Of a stretch of DNA of 15,840 bases, positions 1 through 7,410 are shown in pieces (the first letter of the stretch is position 1; the number at the start of each line of letters is the position of its first letter). The notes below the pieces were generated by a model. The model worked only from the letters and a program-made list of their open reading frames with translations. It did no database searches and was not told the DNA's origin. The position numbers and the translations under genes were made by a program. Source of the DNA: an uncultured Eubacteriales bacterium (GTDB lineage Bacteria > Bacillota > Clostridia > Christensenellales > UBA1242); the NCBI GenBank assembly GCA_905203455.1, contig CAJKVX010000017.1:1-15840 (forward strand), given 5' to 3'.

Positions 1-738
1 AAAGAAAACAAGAAATTAAAGAATAAAAGAAAGCCTTTTTTCACATGTGTTAAAGGTTTTTTGAAAGTGTTTAAAAGAAAACCAAAAGTCTATTCTTTGT
101 GCGAACAGTTGCCTGAGCAAGCAATATTCATTTCGAATCATGTTGGAGCAATGGCACCATTAACCCATGAACTTTATTTGCCAAGACCATTCAGGTGTTG
201 GGGAACATATGAAATGTGTGGAAACTATAAATCTTTATATACTTATCTTTCTCAAATTTACTTTCATCAAAAAAAGAAAATAAACAAAACATTATCAAAA
301 GTTATTGCATTTATTGCAACGCCAATAATGCATGGAATGTATAAGGGAATGCGCATTATGCCAACTTATCCTGATGCAAGAATGAAGGGAACTGTTGATA
401 AAAGTTTAACTGAAATTGAAAAAGGCAACAGTATTTTAATTTTTCCCGAAGATTCGCATGATGGATATCACAATATTTTAACTCATTATTTTTCAGGTTT
501 TTTAACTCTGGCAAAATACATTTATAAAAAATTAAAAATAAATATTGCCATAATTAATATGTATTATGTTAAAAAGAAAAACGCACTTTTAATTGATAAA
601 CCTGTTTTTTATGAAGAAATTTCAAAAAGTGGACTTAAAAATGAAGAAATTGCCCAAAAATTTAAAGACAGAGCAAACCAAATGTTTGAAGAGTTTTCAA
701 ACACTGGAAAAATAAAATTGGCTGAGAAATTTATTTAG
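1..738 (+). CDS. lysophospholipid acyltransferase-like protein, 5'-truncated by window edge
   Basis: This is probably a PlsC-like membrane-associated acyltransferase that moves an acyl chain onto a lysophospholipid. The frame is open back to base 1 with no stop. The residues encoded before the TTG at 61 (basic and aromatic) resemble the membrane-proximal N-terminus of the family, so the true start lies upstream of the window and TTG 61 is unlikely to be it. Numbering from TTG 61, the catalytic-box region is ISNHVGAMAP (His27), where the usual HX4D Asp is replaced. A second block, LIFPEDSHDGYHN (Phe128 onward), corresponds to the FPEGTR-type substrate-binding motif. Several basic clusters fit a membrane-surface enzyme. 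The family call is moderately firm; substrate and activity are not established. A terminator follows directly. Confidence 0.7.
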   Translation, partial: KENKKLKNKRKPFFTCVKGFLKVFKRKPKVYSLCEQLPEQAIFISNHVGAMAPLTHELYLPRPFRCWGTYEMCGNYKSLYTYLSQIYFHQKKKINKTLSKVIAFIATPIMHGMYKGMRIMPTYPDARMKGTVDKSLTEIEKGNSILIFPEDSHDGYHNILTHYFSGFLTLAKYIYKKLKINIAIINMYYVKKKNALLIDKPVFYEEISKSGLKNEEIAQKFKDRANQMFEEFSNTGKIKLAEKFI

Positions 739-760
739 CAAGTTAAGGCTTGCTTTTTTG
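737..760 (+). terminator. intrinsic terminator after acyltransferase gene
   Basis: AGCAAG (737-742) pairs with CTTGCT (749-754) around a 6-nt loop, followed by a T tract. The hairpin overlaps the stop codon of the upstream gene. The stem is short (6 bp) but well placed. Confidence 0.6.
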
Positions 761-761
761 T

Positions 762-791
762 TTGCAAAAATTAGTTTCCTTGTGGTAATAT
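762..791 (+). promoter_or_regulatory. candidate promoter for comM
   Basis: TTGCAA (762-767) and TAATAT (786-791) are separated by 18 bp, with a TGg extended -10 directly before TAATAT. It sits just past the upstream terminator. Transcription would start near 798 and give comM a leader of about 200 nt. That leader contains an exact 11-nt direct repeat, ATGTAATTTTG, at 863-873 and 904-914. This is motif reading only. Confidence 0.4.
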
Positions 792-999
792 GAACAAAAT
801 GATGTTACATTTTAGACGGGCATAAATTTAACATTTGCAATTATAAACATAAAGAGAAAATCATGTAATTTTGATTGTGTTATGCAATTTTAAATTAAAA
901 CAAATGTAATTTTGCGGTGGTTAAACATTAAAGGTTGTTTTCTAGCGTGAAGCAAATTAATGTAATGTCAATAATATCAATTAAATGTAGGAAGGGTTT

Positions 1000-2523
1000 A
1001 TGGTTAGTGTTGTTAAAAGTTTTTCTCTTGCAGGGCTTGAAGGGTTTCCTGTTGACATTGAAGTTGATATTGATAAAGGCATGCCATCATACAGTCTTGT
1101 TGGGTTGCCTGATGTTGCCGTTAAAGAAAGTAAACAAAGAATTGAAAGCGCAATTAAAAACAGCGGATTTGTTTTTCCTGTAAAAAAAATAATAATAAAC
1201 TTAGCGCCAGCAAACACCAAAAAAGAGGGGCCGTTGTTTGACCTTGGAATTGCTGTTAGCATTTTGATTGCAAGCGGGCAGATTGATAAAGACAAATTTA
1301 AAAATTTTGTTTTTGTGGGTGAACTTAGTTTAAACGGAAAAATTAAACCTGTTGCGGGATTACTTCCAATTTTAATAAGTGCCAAGAATTTAGGGTTTGC
1401 AAATTTTGTAATTCCGCAAGAAAATTTAAAAGAAGCGAGTTTTATTGGCGGAATAAATGTTTACACCTTTTCGTCTCTATTTGATGTTGTTAAATTTTTG
1501 AATGATGAAATAAAAGTTGATGCCATTCAAGTTAACAAATGGCATTGCGAACATGATGATGCCATTGAAGATTTTTCAAGAGTGAAAGGTCAGGTTGCTG
1601 CAAAACGAGCAATGGAAATTGCTGTTGCAGGTGGGCATAACATGTTAATGGTTGGTCCACCAGGAAGTGGAAAAACAATGCTTGCTAAGTGCGTGCCTTC
1701 AATTTTACCAGACTTAACTTTTGAAGAGGCGCTTGAAATAACCAAAATTCACAGCGTTGCAGGTATTTTAGATTTAAACAAAGGCATTGTTACAACAAGA
1801 CCATTTAGAAGTCCGCATCACACTGTTACAACTGTTGCATTAACGGGTGGTGGAACGAAAGCAAAGCCAGGGGAAATTAGCCTTGCCCACAATGGCGTTC
1901 TGTTTTTAGATGAAATGCCAGAGTATTCAAGGCAGGCACTTGAAACTTTAAGGCAACCTCTTGAAGATGGGGTTATAACCATTTCAAGGGTTAATAAAAC
2001 GATAACTTATCCTGCAAACTTTATTCTTATTGCAAGCATGAACCCATGCCCATGCGGGAATTATGGCACAAGAGATTTAAATTGCACTTGCACTCCATCT
2101 GCAATTCATAAATATTTAAGCAAAATTTCAGGACCATTGCTTGACAGAATTGATATTAAAATTGATGTTGATAGAGTTAAGTTTTATGATTTAACCCAAA
2201 CCTCAAATGAAGAAAGCAGTGCTGAGGTTAAGGTGCGGGTTGACAAAGCAAGAAAAATTCAACTTGAAAGATTTAAAAATGACGGCATTTATTGTAATGC
2301 AAAAATGAATTCAAAGCAGTTGAAAAAATATTGTCAACTTGCCCCTGAGTGTGAATTTGTTTTAAAATCTGCTTTTGAAAAATTTAATATGTCTGCGCGG
2401 GGTTATAACAGAATTTTAAAAGTTGCTAGAACCATTGCAGATTTAGACGGAAAAGAAAATATTGAAGTTTCACATATTGCTGAAGCCATTGGGTTTAGGG
2501 TAAGCGAAAAAATGCAATTATAG
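1000..2523 (+). CDS. comM: ComM/YifB-family AAA+ ATPase (Mg-chelatase-like)
   Basis: ComM family proteins are hexameric AAA+ branch-migration helicases that extend heteroduplex during natural transformation. This protein has 507 residues, the usual family length. An N-terminal Lon-protease-like fold (about residues 1-170) is followed by a linker and the AAA+ core. The core has Walker A GPPGSGKT (219-226), Walker B VLFLDE (300-305), and the family-typical cysteine segment starting CPCGNYG (Cys350, 352, 362, 364), followed by GPLLDRIDI with its arginine. A C-terminal helical domain closes the protein (ARGYNRILKVARTIADLDG). ATG 1000 is preceded by AGGAAGG at 989-995. The gene lies upstream of dprA, another transformation factor, as in many Firmicutes. 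The exact role outside Proteobacteria is less well tested; the family call is secure. Confidence 0.93.
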   Translation: MVSVVKSFSLAGLEGFPVDIEVDIDKGMPSYSLVGLPDVAVKESKQRIESAIKNSGFVFPVKKIIINLAPANTKKEGPLFDLGIAVSILIASGQIDKDKFKNFVFVGELSLNGKIKPVAGLLPILISAKNLGFANFVIPQENLKEASFIGGINVYTFSSLFDVVKFLNDEIKVDAIQVNKWHCEHDDAIEDFSRVKGQVAAKRAMEIAVAGGHNMLMVGPPGSGKTMLAKCVPSILPDLTFEEALEITKIHSVAGILDLNKGIVTTRPFRSPHHTVTTVALTGGGTKAKPGEISLAHNGVLFLDEMPEYSRQALETLRQPLEDGVITISRVNKTITYPANFILIASMNPCPCGNYGTRDLNCTCTPSAIHKYLSKISGPLLDRIDIKIDVDRVKFYDLTQTSNEESSAEVKVRVDKARKIQLERFKNDGIYCNAKMNSKQLKKYCQLAPECEFVLKSAFEKFNMSARGYNRILKVARTIADLDGKENIEVSHIAEAIGFRVSEKMQL

Positions 2524-2640
2524 AATTAAATTTATAAAATTTCAACAAAATTTCAAATAATTAATAGTTTTTTGCAAAAATTAAATAATTGCCTTAGTTA
2601 AATAGTTGGCAGACATAACTAATGGAAATTAAGGAGTATT

Positions 2641-3768
2641 ATGTATAGCATAACTGATAGATTATATATTTGGCTTGACAGTTTTTCACTAACTTATAAC
2701 AAAAAGTTAGAGATGATTTCAATTTCAGGTGGAATTGATAATCTTTTTGTTGCACTTAAAACTAGTGAATATAAAGACAAAATAAAAAAGATTGTTAGTG
2801 AGCAGACCTATGAAAGAATGGTTTTATGTGCAAATGAAGCATACATTGATAAACTGATTGAAACTCTTGACAATTTAAACATTTATTGCCTTACAATTGA
2901 AAACTCTTATTATTCAAAGTTGCTTTCTAACATTGCTGACCCTCCGTTTGTTTTATACACAAAAGGTGATGTTAAACTTTTAAATAAAAATTGTTTAGCA
3001 GTTGTTGGAACGCGAAAGCCAACTAGGTATGGCAGAGAAGTTGCTGAGGATTTTTCAAAAAAACTTGCAAGCAGCGGCCTAGTGTTGTGCAGTGGGCTTG
3101 CTTTTGGAATTGACACCTGCGTTGCGCAAGCCTGCGTTGATTTAAAACTTCCAACAATTGCAGTTCTTGCGGGTGGGCTTGATAGCATTTATCCTGCGGC
3201 AAACTTTAATTTAAGTGAACAAATTTTAAATTTTGGTGGCTTGCTTGTCAGTGAATATCCGCCTCATGTTAAGCCAACTCAATATTCATTCCTTGAAAGA
3301 AACAGAATAATTTCTGGAATAAGTTTGGGGGTTTTGGTGGTTGAGGCTGGTGAGCGAAGCGGGGCAACTGCAACTGCTAATGATGCCATTGAGCAAGGCA
3401 GAGAACTTTTTGTTATTCCTGGAAACATAACAAGTTATGCCAGTGTTGGGTGCAATAATCTTATTAATGCAATGCCAGATTGTTTTTGCATTAGGGCTGA
3501 CCAAATTTTGAAAACACTTAAAATTGATACAACAAGCAATACCCAAAACACTTCAAAAGAAAAAACAGCAACCTCAATTCAGTTTGGGTTTGAAGAGAAC
3601 CTAATTTTAGACGCCATGGGGCAAGAAGAATTAAGCGTTGACGAGTTGCAAGAAATTACTCAAATTGATGCAAAAACACTGCTTAGCAAATTAACAACGC
3701 TTGAAATTGGTGGAATAATAAAAAAAGTTGCTGGCAATTATTATGTTAAAATCAATTTGCCAAAATAA
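2641..3768 (+). CDS. dprA: DNA processing protein DprA
   Basis: DprA binds incoming single-stranded DNA and loads RecA onto it during natural transformation. The 375-aa protein has a helical N-terminal part (about 1-110), a Rossmann-like core and a C-terminal winged-helix domain (about 310-375). Core signatures are VVGTRKPTRYG (Arg125 in the GSR/GTR motif), CSGLAFGIDT, VLAGGLDSIYP, FLERNRIISGIS, RSGATATANDA and PGNITSYASVGCNNLI. These correspond in order to the family motifs GxARGID, RNRIIxGLS, SGSLIT and PGNxxxxxxxGxNxLI. ATG 2641 has AAGGAG just upstream. The 117-bp gap from comM shows no clear terminator, so co-transcription with comM is possible. DprA and ComM together suggest competence potential, but DprA also persists in bacteria not known to be competent. 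Confidence 0.95.
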   Translation: MYSITDRLYIWLDSFSLTYNKKLEMISISGGIDNLFVALKTSEYKDKIKKIVSEQTYERMVLCANEAYIDKLIETLDNLNIYCLTIENSYYSKLLSNIADPPFVLYTKGDVKLLNKNCLAVVGTRKPTRYGREVAEDFSKKLASSGLVLCSGLAFGIDTCVAQACVDLKLPTIAVLAGGLDSIYPAANFNLSEQILNFGGLLVSEYPPHVKPTQYSFLERNRIISGISLGVLVVEAGERSGATATANDAIEQGRELFVIPGNITSYASVGCNNLINAMPDCFCIRADQILKTLKIDTTSNTQNTSKEKTATSIQFGFEENLILDAMGQEELSVDELQEITQIDAKTLLSKLTTLEIGGIIKKVAGNYYVKINLPK

Positions 3769-3921
3769 TTTTTATTTGTTACACTTAACTGGTTGGCACA
3801 AATTTTGTTGCATGGTGAGTTTCGTTTTATTTATCAAATATTAAAAGTTGAACTATTAAATATTTCGGCTTCTGTTTAAAGTGATTGCAATTGTTGTTTG
3901 ATATGTAAGGCAATGAAACTA

Positions 3922-3950
3922 TTGACAAAATTTTGAAATTAAGATATCAT
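3922..3950 (+). promoter_or_regulatory. sigma-A-type promoter for topA operon
   Basis: Consensus TTGACA (3922-3927) and TATCAT (3945-3950) are separated by exactly 17 bp. Transcription would start near 3957, leaving a leader of under 20 nt that contains the topA ribosome binding site AGGAGA (3964-3969). It is among the best promoter matches in the window and probably drives topA-trmFO-hslU-hisS-trxA. Confidence 0.8.
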
Positions 3951-3973
3951 GCCACCGCTTAGTAGGAGAATTT

Positions 3974-6106
3974 ATGAAGGTAGTTTTTATAGAAGGTCCT
4001 GGTAAAAAAGAAAGTGTTGAAAAATATCTTGGGGCTGGATACAAAGTTATACCCACAATGGGACATGTTAGAGATTTACCCGAAAAAGGCTTGGGGGTTG
4101 AAATTAACAACAACTTTAAACCTGACTATGTTATTATGCCAGACAAAAAGAAGGTTGTTGAAAAACTTGTAAGCGAAGCAAAAAAAGCAGAACAAGTTTT
4201 GCTTGCAACTGACCCGGACCGTGAAGGGGAAGCAATAGCATGGCATATTAGCAAAATTCTTGGGCTTGATGACCAAGATAAATGCCGAATTGTTTTTAAT
4301 GAAATTAGTAAAAATGCCGTTCAAAAGGGGCTTAGCCAGCCAAGAGCAATTGACATTAACCTTGTTGATGCCCAGCAGGCACGCAGGGTTCTAGATAGGC
4401 TTGTTGGTTACAAACTTTCACCATTGCTTTGCAAAAAAATTCAAGGCAATTTAAGTGCGGGAAGGGTTCAAAGTGTTACTCTTAGACTTGTGGTTGACAG
4501 AGAAAGGGAAATTGAAAACTTTAAGCCAGAAGAATATTGGACTCTTATTGCTACTCTTTCAAAGGAAGGTGAAAAAGATAAAATCAAAGCCTTTTTGATT
4601 GATGGTAAAGATAAAAAAATTAAATCTAAGCAAGATATGGATTTAATTTTAGAAAAGGTTGAAAAAGGGGAATTTGTTGCAACTAATGTTAAAAAATCTG
4701 TAACACAATCTCACCCAAGTGCACCTTTTACAACAAGCACAATGCAACAAGAGGCACTAAACAAACTTGGAATGACATTAAAGCAAACAACAGCAACAGC
4801 CCAAGGGCTTTATGAAGGTGTTGATGTTGAGGGCGAGGGCAAGGTTGCGCTTGTAACCTACATAAGAACAGACTCTGTTAGAATTTCGCCCGAAGCACAA
4901 AAAATGGCAAAAGAATATATCGAAGAGAAGTATGGCGAGAAATATTTGCCAAAAAGTGTAAGAACATATAAAAATAAAAAAGATGCACAAGATGCGCACG
5001 AGGCTATAAGACCAATTACTCTTGCAAGAACTCCTGAAAGTTTGAAAAACAAAATTGGCAAGCAGTTTTACAAACTTTATAAACTTATTTATGAAAGGTT
5101 TCTTGCAAGCCAAATGGCTGATGCAACATATAATTCACTTAGCGTTGACATTGAATGTGCGGGATATAAATTTAGAGCAACAGGCAGAACCCCTGTTTTT
5201 GATGGTTACACCATTCTTTATAACAACTTGCCAGATGATGGTGATGATGAGGTTAGTGCAAAACTTCCAAACATTGAAAATGGTGATAAATTCAAAACCG
5301 AAGATTTAAAGCCTGAACAAAAATTCACAAAGCCACCTGCGCGTTACACCGAAGCAAGCCTTGTTAAGGCAATGGAAGAGAAAGGCATTGGAAGGCCAGC
5401 AACTTACTCTCAAACTGTTTCAGTTATAATGAGCAGAGGCTATGTTGAAAAAGAAGGCAAGGCACTGAAAGCAACTGACCTTGGAAAACGCGTTGTTGAC
5501 ATGCTTATTAAATTTTTCCCTAATATTATGGACATTGGTTTCACTGCCGATATGGAAGATAAACTTGATGACATTGAATATGGCGGAAAAGTTTGGCAAA
5601 ATGTTGTTGGCGATTTTTATAAAGATTTTGAAAAAGAATTAAAAGTTGCCCAAAATGACAGTTATGTTGACCATGTGCCTGACGAACCAAGCGATGAAAT
5701 TTGTGATAAATGCGGAGCAAACATGGTTATAAAAACTGGAAAGTTCGGCAAGTTTTTAGCGTGCCCGAATTTTCCAAAATGCAAAAACACAAAGCCACTT
5801 AATGAGGTTAAGGTTGTTGGCAAATGCCCTAAGTGTGGCAAAAACATAAGAGAACTTAAAACAAAAACTGGCAAAATTTTTTATGGGTGTGAGGGGTATC
5901 CTGATTGTGACTATAAGTCTTGGGATTTGCCTGCTGGTGAAAAATGCCCTAAGTGTGGCGAAGATTTAACCATGAAAGTTTATAAAGAAAGCAAAGTGGT
6001 TAAATGCCCTAAGTGTGATTTTTCAAAAAAAGTTCCACTTAAAAATGAAGAGCGACCTTTGCAATCTCAAAGTTTAAATAATGAACAAGGCACGGAGGCA
6101 GAGTAG
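3974..6106 (+). CDS. topA: DNA topoisomerase I (type IA)
   Basis: This enzyme relaxes negatively supercoiled DNA by transient single-strand cleavage through a 5'-phosphotyrosine. The 710-aa protein begins with a TOPRIM domain: Glu7 and Lys11 in FIEGPGK, then DPDRE with metal-binding Asp80, Asp82 and Glu84. The catalytic tyrosine is Tyr296 in VTYIRTDSVRIS. Other core motifs are LSAGRVQSVTLRLVV, QDAHEAIRP and GIGRPATYS. The C-terminal part (about 577-690) carries three four-cysteine zinc ribbons: CDKC...CPNFPKC, CPKC...CEGYPDC and CPKC...CPKC. The first motif is divergent, because bacterial TopA usually has ESPAK. A 16-nt coding stretch is repeated exactly at 5822, 5942 and 6002. TopA is the first gene of its operon and overlaps or abuts trmFO. 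Confidence 0.97.
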   Translation: MKVVFIEGPGKKESVEKYLGAGYKVIPTMGHVRDLPEKGLGVEINNNFKPDYVIMPDKKKVVEKLVSEAKKAEQVLLATDPDREGEAIAWHISKILGLDDQDKCRIVFNEISKNAVQKGLSQPRAIDINLVDAQQARRVLDRLVGYKLSPLLCKKIQGNLSAGRVQSVTLRLVVDREREIENFKPEEYWTLIATLSKEGEKDKIKAFLIDGKDKKIKSKQDMDLILEKVEKGEFVATNVKKSVTQSHPSAPFTTSTMQQEALNKLGMTLKQTTATAQGLYEGVDVEGEGKVALVTYIRTDSVRISPEAQKMAKEYIEEKYGEKYLPKSVRTYKNKKDAQDAHEAIRPITLARTPESLKNKIGKQFYKLYKLIYERFLASQMADATYNSLSVDIECAGYKFRATGRTPVFDGYTILYNNLPDDGDDEVSAKLPNIENGDKFKTEDLKPEQKFTKPPARYTEASLVKAMEEKGIGRPATYSQTVSVIMSRGYVEKEGKALKATDLGKRVVDMLIKFFPNIMDIGFTADMEDKLDDIEYGGKVWQNVVGDFYKDFEKELKVAQNDSYVDHVPDEPSDEICDKCGANMVIKTGKFGKFLACPNFPKCKNTKPLNEVKVVGKCPKCGKNIRELKTKTGKIFYGCEGYPDCDYKSWDLPAGEKCPKCGEDLTMKVYKESKVVKCPKCDFSKKVPLKNEERPLQSQSLNNEQGTEAE

Positions 6107-6110
6107 TGTT

Positions 6111-7403
6111 GTGAAAAGTGCTGTTGTTATTGGTGGTGGGCTTGCTGGGTGTGAAGCAACTTATCAACTTGCAAAAAGGGGAATAATGGTTACACTTTAT
6201 GAAATGAAGCCTCAAAAATTTTCTCCTGCACATCATCTAGATAGCCTTGCTGAGGTTGTTTGTTCAAACTCATTTAAATCAAAAGAACTAACAACGGCAA
6301 GTGGGCTTTTAAAAGCCGAACTTGAACAACTTGATAGTTTAATTTTAAAATGTGCAAAAATGTGCAGTGTTGAGGCGGGTTCTGCCCTTGCGGTTGACAG
6401 GCTTAAGTTTTCACAACTGGTTGATAAAACAATAAAAGAAATGCCCAATGTTAAAGTTATAAATAAAGAAGTTTGCGAGTTTGAAACAAACAACACCATA
6501 ATTGCAACAGGACCCTTAACAAGTGAAGGGTTAAGCAAATCTATCTGCAATTTTTTAGGGCAAGATAATTTACATTTTTTTGATGCTAGTGCTCCTATTG
6601 TTGACGGAGGTAGTATTAATTATGATAAAACCTTTACTGGCGCAAGATATGGCAAAGGTGAAAGTGATTACATTAATTGTCCGCTAAACAAAGAAGAGTA
6701 TGAAAAATTTGTAAATGAACTTGTTAATGCAAAAAGGGTTGAACTGCACGAATTTGAAAAGAATGAAATTTTTGAAGGATGCATGCCAATTGAAGTTATG
6801 GCAAGCAGGGGGAAAGATAGTTTAAGGTTTGGCCCTCTTAGACCTGTTGGTTTTAAAGATGAATTTGGCAAGAAACCTTTCGCAGTTGTGCAACTAAGAA
6901 AAGAAAATGTTGAGGGCAGTTTGTATAACCTAGTTGGGTTTCAAACCAATTTAACATTTGGTGAGCAAAAAAGGGTTTTTAGTTTAATTCCTGCGCTTGA
7001 AAATGCTGAATTTGTTAAGTTTGGCGTGATGCACAGAAACAGTTATGTAAATGCTCCAAAGTTTTTAAACAAAGATTTTTCTGTTAAGGGGCATGAAAGG
7101 TTATTTATTGCAGGGCAACTTTCAGGAGTTGAGGGTTATATGGAAAGCACAATGAGCGGGCTTGTTGCGGGAATTAGCCTTGCTTGCAAAATAAATAATC
7201 AAAAATTTGAAAATTTTAGTGACAAAACCATGATTGGTGCTATAATTAATTACATAACAACACCAAACTTAAACTTTCAACCAATGAACGCTAATTTTGG
7301 AATTTTGCCACCGCTTGAAGAAAAAATTAAAGACAAAACTGAAAGAAAACTGGCATTAACCAAGCGTGCACTTGAAAGTTTAAAGTTGAATATTAAGGAG
7401 TAA
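6111..7403 (+). CDS. trmFO: tRNA (uracil-5-)-methyltransferase TrmFO, folate/FAD-dependent
   Basis: TrmFO makes 5-methyluridine at tRNA position 54 (the T loop), using methylenetetrahydrofolate and FAD. From GTG 6111 the protein has 430 residues, close to the family norm. It opens with the FAD-binding GGGLAGCEA motif and then has LAEVVCSNSFKS with conserved Cys51. Next are AGSALAVDRLKFS, EGCMPIEVMASRG with the second conserved Cys224, RFGPLRPVGF, and a C-terminal FAD-contact region with FIAGQLSGVEGYMES. An in-frame ATG at 6081 would overlap topA by 26 nt but has no ribosome binding site and adds ten non-homologous residues. GTG 6111 has GGAGG at 6094-6098 (12-nt spacing) and starts where family members start. 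The gene lies directly after topA, as in Bacillus, but is followed by hslU without the usual xerC and hslV. Confidence 0.95.
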   Translation: MKSAVVIGGGLAGCEATYQLAKRGIMVTLYEMKPQKFSPAHHLDSLAEVVCSNSFKSKELTTASGLLKAELEQLDSLILKCAKMCSVEAGSALAVDRLKFSQLVDKTIKEMPNVKVINKEVCEFETNNTIIATGPLTSEGLSKSICNFLGQDNLHFFDASAPIVDGGSINYDKTFTGARYGKGESDYINCPLNKEEYEKFVNELVNAKRVELHEFEKNEIFEGCMPIEVMASRGKDSLRFGPLRPVGFKDEFGKKPFAVVQLRKENVEGSLYNLVGFQTNLTFGEQKRVFSLIPALENAEFVKFGVMHRNSYVNAPKFLNKDFSVKGHERLFIAGQLSGVEGYMESTMSGLVAGISLACKINNQKFENFSDKTMIGAIINYITTPNLNFQPMNANFGILPPLEEKIKDKTERKLALTKRALESLKLNIKE

Positions 7404-7410
7404 AATTTTT

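Noticed and set aside
935..1183. 82-codon frame overlapping the comM start
   Set aside because: It overlaps ComM in another frame, has no ribosome binding site and shows low-complexity hydrophobic coding typical of a shadow frame.
3836..3865. AAATATT/AATATTT inverted repeat between dprA and topA
   Set aside because: It is entirely A/T with a 16-nt loop and no T run. Such pairs are expected by chance in this composition.
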